Shown piece by piece: positions 35,820 through 43,590 of a stretch of 64,000 nucleotides of DNA; the stretch's first letter is position 1; the number at the start of each line of letters is the position of its first letter. The notes beneath the pieces were generated by a model. That model searched no databases. It was given only the letters and a program-made list of their open reading frames with translations, and had not been told where the DNA came from. A program made the translations under genes and the position numbers. The stretch spans positions 1-64,000 of the forward strand of contig NZ_AOJH01000037.1 in assembly GCF_000337355.1 (NCBI RefSeq), in the 5' to 3' direction. The DNA comes from Halorubrum kocurii JCM 14978. Lineage in GTDB: Archaea; Halobacteriota; Halobacteria; Halobacteriales; Haloferacaceae.

Positions 35820-38800
35820 ATGAAATATTTTGATTCGAATTCGGATCGATCGCGCGTCGACGATGATGTAGAACCCCTCGTTCACGGGATTCTCGAAAAT
35901 ACGCAGATTTTCGGCCCAGATACAGAGGACCCTCCACGGGTCACCTCCGCGCTCAAATACGTTCAGGAGCCGCAGAAGCGCCGAAGTCCGGGAGAATACG
36001 ACGGCGATGACGAGTTCATCGAGAACATTATCGACATTTTTGGATTTGAACCTCTGAACTTCCAACAGACGAGCTGGGACATCGTCCGCGACCTCAACGA
36101 ACGACGAGGGGGAGGTGATTCCCAAGGTGCAATATTCTCTGCACCAACCGGATTCGGAAAAACGGAAGCGTTCCTCGGTCCGCTGTACCAGTTATTACAG
36201 GACGACGATCTCGATCGGGTTGCCCTAGTATATCCCAGTAAAGCGTTGTTACAGGACCAATTAGGCCGTGTCCTCGAACACCTCCACACGATCAAAACGA
36301 CGACCGACGAGCAGCTGTCGGTCGGCGTTTGGTCGGGAGACACAGCATACAAGCCCGAGGACGTTTCCACGGAAGATGCACTGTTCGAGGGAACGGGTCG
36401 GAGAAAGCGGTTCAGACTTGCCAACTGTTGGTGCGGTGATCACCAAGATCCGCATGCGTTTCAGTACGAAGGGGGCGGAAGTCACTACGACCTCGTCTGT
36501 GAACACGACGAATCGCACCGATTTAGCGATCGAGAAGTCGTCCTGAACAGGGAGGACATCCGGCAGAGTGGTGGACCGGACATCGTTCTTACGACACTCG
36601 AATCGCTAGAGCTGTTCGGATTGAAACCGAACTACAGTCTCATCGATGACATAGATGCAATCGTCTTCGACGAAGTACACCTTTATACTGGGATTCGTGG
36701 CGCACACGCAGCGAACATCATCGAGAACATCGAGGAGATTACGGATCACTCAACGCTCTGGCTAGGAGCGAGTGCGACCGTCGACGACGCCGAGCAGTTT
36801 GCAGCCAAGATTTTCCCGATTCCGGACGGTCGGATTAGAGCTGTTTCTCCACCCGATGAAGACTTCGCTACCGATCACAACGATAAGGAGCATTACTTCT
36901 TCCTGAAGGCGACGGAGGACGGGCCCGGTGTCTCGTCTATGTTCATCCAACAGATCCTGCTTCTTGGTCACGCAATGCTCCAACAGAAGGGTGAACCACG
37001 CGGAAAGGTCCTCTCGTTTATCGATAGTATCAGCCAAGTTAATCAGAAGCGCTCGCAGCTAGAAGACGCGGACCGACAACGAGGTCTGTGGCGCTATCAC
37101 ACCGACATTGATGAGCCAGGGGACTGGCGCGAAGTTGCTAACGGGATGGACCGGGAATTTGTGGACGGACCTCTGAATTTCTCGTCCGTCTTCTCCGACG
37201 TTGGGTTCGATGCCTCAGTCGTACAAAGCGACGTACTCCTGTCGACGAACTTCCTTGAGGTCGGTATCGACGTCGGGGATATTTCGATCGTTACGCAGTA
37301 TCGGACGCCGTGGAACCTCTCATCGTTCGTTCAGCGCGTCGGGCGTGCTGCCCGTGAGTCGGGAACAGACTCGTTCATCTTCGTCTTCCTATCGGATCTC
37401 ACGAGCGACGCGAACATGTTCTACCGAGCTGATCGATTCCTCGGCTCCGAGATCAGGACACCACTGAAGTCTGACAATGAGGTAATTGATTGGATTCACG
37501 AGCGATACCGTGAGTTCTACGAGGTTTCATCACGCGTCCGTGACCGCCACCACTACTCCACGAGTCAAGAAAAGACGGAGTTTCACAAGGAGTATCTGGT
37601 CGATGAACTTGGCTGGGAATCGTATCATAACCTGATCTCCGATCCCCAGGCGGTACTGTCCCGTGAGCTTGGGATGACCGATTCATTCTCACCGTTGACC
37701 GGACAGGAGCCGATTACACACGTGTTGGCTAAAATCGAGAGCAGAGAGGCGGAAATACAGCGAAAACTGGGCAATCTCGGACTTGACGGTGACTCCTCTA
37801 CCGGAAATACGGCGAGAGAGATGGTTGAAGGCGTCCGTGAGGACATACTGGCATACGTCCAAGAGCGAGTGGTCCTCGTGGAACGGTGTCGAGAACATGA
37901 TGACCCACTTGTTGAGGAGTCAGTTCTCGACAGGTTGGAAGAAGTCCTCGTGCAGTCTAGAGACACCATTGCGGATTCGAATCCTGACCCGATGGCAGAG
38001 CTCGATCGCTTCCGTGACGTACTTCCTCTACTCTACGACTCTAAGGCAAGTGTCCTCAGAATAAAGAACGCCTACGATCGTGACGAGATAAATCTTCCAC
38101 GACTCAATTACGATGTCGGTGACCTCGAGGACGCAGTCGAACGTGTTGCGGACGCGGCCGACGACGGAAGAGCGGGCGCGCTTGTCCGTGAGAGAAAACG
38201 GATTTACTACCTCAAACAATCTCTTGAGGAGCTCTACGACTACCAGTCGATCCAATCCAATTTCCTCAGTCTCTACTATGTCAAGCATCTCCTCCGCGGT
38301 GCGTACTACTACGATCGTTTTCTACAGGTTAACAATGATTCTCTCGGCGGGGAGGTATGGTATGTTCCCGAGAACTACTTCGATGACGCGGGGCAGTATT
38401 TCACCGTATTCCATGGAAAGAACGATACCGACGGGAGCGACCAGTCAATTGATACGTTAGTTCATTCGTATGCCCCCTTCAGAAGTGAATACAAACAAGA
38501 AGCCGGCCGTCTGCAAGCGTTCGTCCCCGAAACAGTAGTTGAAGACGATACGGTCCGGTTCGTTTTCGAAGACGTACCTGGCGAACGACGGGACGGCCTC
38601 ATCATTCCCGACTCGATCAGACTCGACGAAGTCACTGATCTGAGCGGATCGAAGGCACTGAACATCGTCAGATACTGTCCGCAGTGTCTTCAGATTCTCG
38701 ACCAGGATAGCTGCTTGCGTCATAACGACTCGGCCTACGGTAAGATCCATGCCAGCCCCGATGTCGAAACGGACGTTGTCCTCGGCGGTGATGCTGAATC

Positions 38801-39863
38801 GCGGGAGATTTCGACTCTCTCAGACGTTTCAGGCGAGATCAGACTCAGCGGTGCATCTTTAGAGATCACGCCGGCAACGTATGCTCGCTCGGCGGACGAA
38901 TACATCTTCACGGGCGGTGATCGAATAGAACGCTCCATCGAGGCTCCCGAACAGACACTCGGATTCGAACTAGACACGCGCGGTATTACGTTCGACGTGT
39001 CGGGTTACCTCGAACGGATTGACGACCCGGATGTCATCTCACGAGTCGATCGATACAAGAATCGCTCCGAGGTCGGACTACGGGAGATTGGTGTACACAC
39101 GGCCGCCCACTTTTTCACCCAATTGGTTGCCGACGTGGCTGGGGTAACTCCGGGATCGTTGTTTTACGGCATAGACTCCGAGGAGGAGGTTGTCTACGTC
39201 TTCGAGCGGTCGCAGGGCGGACAGGGACTCGTGGACATGGTCTTTGAGGACTTCCAAGAGGACCCGGGAACTACACTCGAATCAGCGACTCGGATCACGT
39301 ACGATCCGCAGGTGATCTGCGAACGACTCTGGGCAGACGAAGATTTCATCGACAAGGTCTCCACTTCCGATATCGGTCGGGCGAAAATCGAGGAAATCGT
39401 CCGTGCATCGGACAGGGTGCCAGTGTTTGAACACGTCGTCGAGCAAGTCGTAGAAGAAGTACAGTCGTCCATCGATCGAGCCCGTCAACTCGTTCGTGAA
39501 GAGAACATATCCGTACGACGTGCGTGTACCGTGAAACACGTGGTCGCATCAGCTCGAATAGATGGTAATGACACGTATCCCGAGGAAGAAGTGAACAAGC
39601 ACCTTACGGACTTCGACAATCACGATCGGGTGAAGGCGCTCTTCTTTTCACCGAATATCGACGGCTGCGTCGAGAATCTACAACTGTCGGAATGTATCTC
39701 AGGCCACGACCAATCGGACACGCTTAGTTACGTCCTCTTAGAGGAACTCCGTGAAGAGCTGATTCAGCGGGTTGAGCATGAAGACCTCGGTGATGAGCTA
39801 TTTGACCGTGAAGTCCTACCGGGAGGTGAGTACGATGGGACGAGCATTTTCCTTACCCTCTAG
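35820..39863 (+). CDS. Second giant helicase, DpdJ-like, with DUF1998-like C-terminus
   Basis: 1347 residues from the ATG at 35820 (a TTG at 35781 would add 13). Helicase motifs: S-A-P-T-G-F-G-K-T-E (about 102-111), I-V-F-D-E-V-H-L-Y (DEVH instead of DEAH), S-A-T-V, and Q-R-V-G-R-A-A-R-E-S. A long helical insert follows, then C-P-Q-C ... C near residue 945, and a DUF1998-like C-terminal part with F-E-R-S-Q-G-G-Q-G-L-V. The stop overlaps the start of the PLD gene by 29 bases. A large helicase directly in front of a small PLD protein is the dpdJ-dpdK arrangement of bacterial Dpd clusters, and also recalls DISARM. It likely unwinds or translocates on invading DNA. Confidence 0.75.
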   Translation: MKYFDSNSDRSRVDDDVEPLVHGILENTQIFGPDTEDPPRVTSALKYVQEPQKRRSPGEYDGDDEFIENIIDIFGFEPLNFQQTSWDIVRDLNERRGGGDSQGAIFSAPTGFGKTEAFLGPLYQLLQDDDLDRVALVYPSKALLQDQLGRVLEHLHTIKTTTDEQLSVGVWSGDTAYKPEDVSTEDALFEGTGRRKRFRLANCWCGDHQDPHAFQYEGGGSHYDLVCEHDESHRFSDREVVLNREDIRQSGGPDIVLTTLESLELFGLKPNYSLIDDIDAIVFDEVHLYTGIRGAHAANIIENIEEITDHSTLWLGASATVDDAEQFAAKIFPIPDGRIRAVSPPDEDFATDHNDKEHYFFLKATEDGPGVSSMFIQQILLLGHAMLQQKGEPRGKVLSFIDSISQVNQKRSQLEDADRQRGLWRYHTDIDEPGDWREVANGMDREFVDGPLNFSSVFSDVGFDASVVQSDVLLSTNFLEVGIDVGDISIVTQYRTPWNLSSFVQRVGRAARESGTDSFIFVFLSDLTSDANMFYRADRFLGSEIRTPLKSDNEVIDWIHERYREFYEVSSRVRDRHHYSTSQEKTEFHKEYLVDELGWESYHNLISDPQAVLSRELGMTDSFSPLTGQEPITHVLAKIESREAEIQRKLGNLGLDGDSSTGNTAREMVEGVREDILAYVQERVVLVERCREHDDPLVEESVLDRLEEVLVQSRDTIADSNPDPMAELDRFRDVLPLLYDSKASVLRIKNAYDRDEINLPRLNYDVGDLEDAVERVADAADDGRAGALVRERKRIYYLKQSLEELYDYQSIQSNFLSLYYVKHLLRGAYYYDRFLQVNNDSLGGEVWYVPENYFDDAGQYFTVFHGKNDTDGSDQSIDTLVHSYAPFRSEYKQEAGRLQAFVPETVVEDDTVRFVFEDVPGERRDGLIIPDSIRLDEVTDLSGSKALNIVRYCPQCLQILDQDSCLRHNDSAYGKIHASPDVETDVVLGGDAESREISTLSDVSGEIRLSGASLEITPATYARSADEYIFTGGDRIERSIEAPEQTLGFELDTRGITFDVSGYLERIDDPDVISRVDRYKNRSEVGLREIGVHTAAHFFTQLVADVAGVTPGSLFYGIDSEEEVVYVFERSQGGQGLVDMVFEDFQEDPGTTLESATRITYDPQVICERLWADEDFIDKVSTSDIGRAKIEEIVRASDRVPVFEHVVEQVVEEVQSSIDRARQLVREENISVRRACTVKHVVASARIDGNDTYPEEEVNKHLTDFDNHDRVKALFFSPNIDGCVENLQLSECISGHDQSDTLSYVLLEELREELIQRVEHEDLGDELFDREVLPGGEYDGTSIFLTL

Positions 39864-40281
39864 CGGCCTCCGATATCTGCTCGGCCACGCACTCACATAC
39901 AGTGAGCATGTCGTGATCTGTTCACCGTGGTTAAGCGATGTCGACGTACATCTCCCACTCACGAAGGATGTCAACGAACGCAGAATGAAGTTGACTGCTG
40001 CGATTAGAGCGTTGAACACCCAACTCGACGTCTACGTCCGGCCTGACGAATCGAGTAACGACTACGCACTCTCTCGACTCACGGATATTGAGAACGTCAA
40101 CGTTCACCAGATTAGCGACCTCCATGCGAAAGCAGTGATCACCGAGAAGTACGTCTACGTCGGATCTGCGAATATTACCCGAGGGGGGCTACTGACCAAT
40201 CTAGAGCTCTGCGAGGTTCTTGAAAACGACTACGGGAACGTAGAGACGTACCTCACAAAGGAGTTAGATCTAGGAAATTAA
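39835..40281 (+). CDS. Phospholipase D-family nuclease, DpdK-like
   Basis: 148 residues. The start at 39835 is set by a good ribosome binding site (GGAGGTG at 39822-39828). One PLD motif is present: H97-A-K99 followed by V-Y-V-G-S-A-N (107-113), with Glu in the place of the usual Asp. A single motif means the enzyme must dimerise to form its active site. PLD proteins of this size are the nuclease of Dpd (DpdK) and DISARM (DrmC) systems. It is translationally coupled to the large helicase in front. The convergent que transporter gene ends 55 bases after it, which marks the border between island and core genes. Confidence 0.75.
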   Translation: MGRAFSLPSSGLRYLLGHALTYSEHVVICSPWLSDVDVHLPLTKDVNERRMKLTAAIRALNTQLDVYVRPDESSNDYALSRLTDIENVNVHQISDLHAKAVITEKYVYVGSANITRGGLLTNLELCEVLENDYGNVETYLTKELDLGN

Positions 40282-40336
40282 CTCCGTCTGTGGGAATTGG
40301 TCTATTATTTATCACAGAGGCACATTCAACACCTAG

Positions 40337-40996
40337 CTAAGCCGGCCGTTCCACGAACTCCGTAACAGCGTAGAACGGGAGCGTATCAATCAGCGCCACA
40401 AGCAGTTTCACGATGTACTGCCCAGCGACGATCGACACGAGCGCCCAACCCCACGTCGGGTCCCCACCGAGGCCGAGTGCCGGAAAGATAGCGAAGCCGA
40501 GCGTGATGAACACGACCGTGTCCACGCCCTGACTAATTGCAGTGGAGCCGCAATTTCGGAGCCAGCGATGCCGACCAGCGGTACGATCCTTCAGGTCAGC
40601 GAAGAGTCGGACGTCGAGATGCTGGGCGAACGCGAGCGCGACGACGGAGGCGAGGATGATCGATGCCGAGCCGCCAAGCGTCGAGACGAACGCGTCTTGC
40701 CCACCGTAGAACGGAGCGGATGGCATCCAAATGGCGAGGAAGACGAGCGCATACGCGATGACGAGCGTGACGACGGTGCCGTTGACCACAGTCGCAGCGT
40801 ACTCTTTCCCGTGATACTCGACGAGCAAGTCCGAGGCGAGGTACGCGACGCCGAACGCAACGAACCCAGCGGGGACGGCGACACCGCCAAGCCCGGGGAG
40901 TTCGATCCACGTGAGTTTCGCTGCGAGGACGTTTGCGAGGATGATTGAGCCGGCAAAAACGGCAGTAAAGATCGCGCGAGTATCCTCGGTCTCCAT
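40337..40996 (-). CDS. Queuosine/archaeosine precursor transporter
   Basis: 219 residues with six or so hydrophobic segments. Family signatures of the YhhQ/DUF165 (QPTR) transporters are clear: A-N-V-L-A-A-K near residue 22, F-G-V-A-Y-L-A-S-D-L-L-V-E-Y-H-G near 48-63, and S-Q-G-V-D-T-V-V-F near 155. These import preQ0/preQ1 or related deazapurines. The gene is divergent from queD with which it shares the upstream region. Next to queDEC it belongs to archaeosine metabolism, and it could also feed the DNA modification island. Confidence 0.9.
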   Translation of the reverse strand: METEDTRAIFTAVFAGSIILANVLAAKLTWIELPGLGGVAVPAGFVAFGVAYLASDLLVEYHGKEYAATVVNGTVVTLVIAYALVFLAIWMPSAPFYGGQDAFVSTLGGSASIILASVVALAFAQHLDVRLFADLKDRTAGRHRWLRNCGSTAISQGVDTVVFITLGFAIFPALGLGGDPTWGWALVSIVAGQYIVKLLVALIDTLPFYAVTEFVERPA

Positions 40997-41153
40997 TAGC
41001 GGTCACCACCCGCTATGACCGGACCACTGCGTGCGGTGCTGTGTTGCGGCTCGGCTGAGGTGGGTACCGATGGCCAACGAGAGAGTCGGCGGAGAGACGA
41101 TCGTGAGTGTGAGTGGTGCTGCTGTTCCATCGATGAAGTAACGAAACTCAATC

Positions 41154-41163
41154 TTTATATATT
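41154..41163 (+). promoter_or_regulatory. TATA box of the queDEC operon
   Basis: TTTATATATT ends 20 bases before the queD ATG at 41183. With the usual 25-or-so base spacing, transcription would begin almost at the start codon, so a leaderless mRNA is likely. This decides for 41183 over the upstream in-frame start at 41015. Confidence 0.65.
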
Positions 41164-41182
41164 CCCCGAATATTCTTCGAGT

Positions 41183-41644
41183 ATGGCCCGAAGTATATCG
41201 AGAGACGAATCCGAAGCAGATGTGCTTCAGGAAGCAGGCCAACGCACACTCCACATCGGAGCAGACAATCCCATCCGAATTAGCTCGGGCCACAGAATCC
41301 TCCACCACGACGGGAAGTGCTCGCGGCCACACGGCCACAACTACGAGATCACCGTCGAGGTAAGCGGTGAACTCACCGAGGAAGGGTGGGTCGTCGACAA
41401 AGGCGACGTCACAGACGTCATCGACGCCTGGGACCACCGGTTTCTCGTTGAGGAAGGCGACCCGCTCGTTGACGCGTTCGAGCAGGCCGGCGACGGCGAC
41501 GCCCTCGTCATCTTGGAGCACCCACCAACGGCAGAGGTGATGAGCGTCCTCCTCGAACAACGGATGCTTGAGGCGTTCCCAGACACCGTCTCGGACGTCT
41601 CCGTGTCGGTGAGCGAAACCGGCGAGCTCTGTGCGACCTACTGA
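41183..41644 (+). CDS. queD: 6-carboxytetrahydropterin synthase
   Basis: 153 residues. QueD converts dihydroneopterin triphosphate to 6-carboxy-tetrahydropterin, the second step towards preQ0. Zinc-binding histidines are in S-S-G-H-R-I (H37) and C-S-R-P-H-G-H-N-Y (H49, H51); the catalytic cysteine is in the D-G-K-C-S segment. Further family motifs are V-V-D-K-G-D-V (with D) and W-D-H-R-F-L. The stop overlaps the queE start in TGATG. A TATA box 20-29 bases upstream marks the beginning of the operon. Confidence 0.92.
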   Translation: MARSISRDESEADVLQEAGQRTLHIGADNPIRISSGHRILHHDGKCSRPHGHNYEITVEVSGELTEEGWVVDKGDVTDVIDAWDHRFLVEEGDPLVDAFEQAGDGDALVILEHPPTAEVMSVLLEQRMLEAFPDTVSDVSVSVSETGELCATY

Positions 41645-42420
41645 TGCCGGTCGCAAGTGACGTCGAGGAGCCCACAACGGACGCTGAGGCGGCTGGTGAG
41701 GGGCTTCCGATCAACGAGGTGTTCTACTCGTTGCAGGGCGAGGGAACGCTCGCAGGCGTGCCCTCTGTCTTCGTGCGGACCTCTGGGTGTAACCTTCGGT
41801 GTTGGTTCTGTGATTCCTACCATACGTCGTGGGAGCCGACCGGGGCGTGGCGCGACGTCGACTCGATCATCGAGGAGGTGCAGTCCCACGAGCAGGCGAA
41901 CCACGTCGTACTCACGGGCGGCGAGCCACTCATCCACGAGGAGTCCGTCGAACTCTTAGAACGGCTCGATGCAGAGGGGTATCATACGACGGTAGAGACA
42001 AATGGGACAATCTACCGGGACGCGCCGATCGACCTGGCGAGTATCAGCCCGAAACTGGCGAGTAGTACGCCGACACCCGATCGTGACCCCAAAGGGGAGG
42101 GCGAGTGGGAGGAGAAACACGAACAGAATCGGATCGATATGGATGCGCTCTCCCAGATGGTCGACGACTACGAGACGCAGCTCAAGTTCGTCGTGACCGA
42201 CGAATCGGATCTCCCAGAGATTACGGATCTGGTGGGCCGAGTGCGAGCGGCGACGGCGACGACCGTGGCGGATGATGACGTGTTGTTGATGCCGGAGGGC
42301 ATGACGCGCGAGCAACTCGACGGGACGCGCAGCGAGGTCGCCCAGTTAGCGATGGAGTACGGGTACCGGTACACGCCGCGACTGCACGTGGACCTATGGA
42401 ACGACGCACCGGGAACATGA
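41644..42420 (+). CDS. queE: 7-carboxy-7-deazaguanine synthase (radical SAM)
   Basis: 258 residues. The radical-SAM cluster is C-N-L-R-C-W-F-C (CxxxCxxC), preceded by the QueE-typical L-Q-G-E-G (E-V-F-Y-S-L-Q-G-E-G-T). G-G-E-P binds the S-adenosylmethionine amino group. QueE rearranges 6-carboxy-tetrahydropterin to 7-carboxy-7-deazaguanine. It overlaps queD by one base and is followed by queC after a gap of 94 bases, so the three form one metabolic unit producing preQ0. Confidence 0.93.
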   Translation: MPVASDVEEPTTDAEAAGEGLPINEVFYSLQGEGTLAGVPSVFVRTSGCNLRCWFCDSYHTSWEPTGAWRDVDSIIEEVQSHEQANHVVLTGGEPLIHEESVELLERLDAEGYHTTVETNGTIYRDAPIDLASISPKLASSTPTPDRDPKGEGEWEEKHEQNRIDMDALSQMVDDYETQLKFVVTDESDLPEITDLVGRVRAATATTVADDDVLLMPEGMTREQLDGTRSEVAQLAMEYGYRYTPRLHVDLWNDAPGT

Positions 42421-42514
42421 GTGCTGTACTGAGACAGTTCGGCCAAGATCGTGTGGTGCCGCGAGTGCGGTGTGGTGGACAGAGCGAAAATCGATTCGAC
42501 GCAACTGAGCAATC

Positions 42515-43204
42515 ATGAGCAACAAAAGTGCGGTCATTCTGGTGTCCGGCGGGATGGATAGTGCGACAGCTGTGTACGAAGCAATGGAACAGGGGTACGA
42601 GCCGTACTTCCTCCACACCTCATACGGGCAGCGCACGGAAGACAAAGAGTACGAGTGCGCACAGGCGCTTGCTGAGAAGGTTGATGCGGCTGACTTTCTC
42701 CATATCGAGACGGGGCACCTCTCGCAGATTGGGGCATCGAGTCTGACCGACGAAGAGATGGATGTGGCTGACGCGGATATGGAAAGCGACGAAATTCCGA
42801 CGTCGTACGTCCCCTTCCGGAACGCGAATCTGTTGTCGATGGCGACGTCGTACGCGGAAGCGACTGAGTCGGAGGCGATATTTATCGGTGCGCACTCCGA
42901 GGATTTCTCTGGGTATCCCGACTGTCGCCCGGCCTTTTTCGACGCCTTTCAGAACGTGATCGACGTCGGGACAAAACCGGAGACGGAGATCGAGTTGAAA
43001 GCGCCATTCGTCGAGTGGTCGAAAACGGAGATCGCGGAGCGTGGGTTGGAGCTTGGTGTGCCGTACGAGATGACGTGGTCGTGTTACCGTGACGAGGAGC
43101 CAGCGTGTGGGACGTGTGATGCGTGTGCGTTCCGGCTTGAGGCATTCCGGAATGCTGGGTCACGCGATCCGATCGAGTACGCTGAGCGGCCGGAGTTCTC
43201 GTAA
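42515..43204 (+). CDS. queC: 7-cyano-7-deazaguanine (preQ0) synthase
   Basis: 229 residues. PP-loop S-G-G-M-D-S at about 10-15 binds ATP; V-P-F-R-N and G-A-H-S-E-D-F-S-G-Y-P-D-C-R are QueC signatures; the zinc site is built by S-C-Y-R with C-G-T-C-D-A-C near the C-terminus. QueC makes preQ0 from 7-carboxy-7-deazaguanine and ammonia. It is the only complete queC in the window; its 3' end is repeated at 53166-53439 and 63709-63810. The intact gene therefore seems to be the site at which two modules were added downstream. Confidence 0.93.
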   Translation: MSNKSAVILVSGGMDSATAVYEAMEQGYEPYFLHTSYGQRTEDKEYECAQALAEKVDAADFLHIETGHLSQIGASSLTDEEMDVADADMESDEIPTSYVPFRNANLLSMATSYAEATESEAIFIGAHSEDFSGYPDCRPAFFDAFQNVIDVGTKPETEIELKAPFVEWSKTEIAERGLELGVPYEMTWSCYRDEEPACGTCDACAFRLEAFRNAGSRDPIEYAERPEFS

Positions 43205-43223
43205 CTCACGAGTCGATTTTACT
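42931..43223. repeat. queC 3'-end repeat, copy 1 (in the intact gene)
   Basis: Positions 42931-43204 match 53166-53439 without gaps. Positions 43103-43223, which run 19 bases past the stop (CACGAGTCGATTTTACT shared), match 63709-63829. This copy is the end of the complete gene. Confidence 0.9.
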
Positions 43224-43404
43224 GGCCGGAATCAATACCTCTGCGTTTCTCACATTCGCCACAAAAATTTGAGGGCAATTCCGATACAGAGTTGACGTGC
43301 TTCTCTGACGTGAACTGATTGTGAGTCGCGTAGTGGTCTGCCCACCCACACCGAGTATTCTCGGCAAAGTGCCACTTCTGATCGCCTTTCCGTTTTATTT
43401 CCAC
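43219..43404 (-). CDS. Possible small zinc-finger protein
   Basis: A 61-codon ORF. It has one cysteine in T-R-C-G-W and a C-G-E-C-E-K-R-R near the end, a spacing seen in small haloarchaeal zinc proteins. It is rich in His and Trp. It begins within the region after queC and is opposite to the Argonaute gene. It may be a remnant of a longer gene cut by the insertion at queC. Evidence is the cysteine pattern only. Confidence 0.35.
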   Translation of the reverse strand: MEIKRKGDQKWHFAENTRCGWADHYATHNQFTSEKHVNSVSELPSNFCGECEKRRGIDSGQ

Positions 43405-43573
43405 CCTGACAGTTAATCCGGTACACTACATTAGTGTTCGGTACAATTGCCGGTCGACCCTACTGAGTCAAAATATACCCTCTTCTGACTGCTTGAAATG
43501 GCTCGTGAACGGATAGGCGCACATCATATTTCGTTATGTACGACAATTAGACAACAAAACACTTTTCGAGAGT

Positions 43574-43581
43574 GGAGGGTG
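43574..43581 (+). promoter_or_regulatory. Ribosome binding site of the Argonaute gene
   Basis: GGAGGGTG lies nine bases before the ATG at 43591. It decides for this start over the upstream in-frame ATG at 43498, which has no such site. Confidence 0.6.
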
Positions 43582-43590
43582 CTATTGACT

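Noticed and set aside
35616-36125. Minus-strand ORF in front of the second large helicase
   Set aside because: Overlaps the helicase N-terminus and contains no domain; likely chance.
30711-40281. A standard DISARM system
   Set aside because: No DNA methyltransferase is present, while TGT homologues and DpdG/H-like genes are, so Dpd is the better model.
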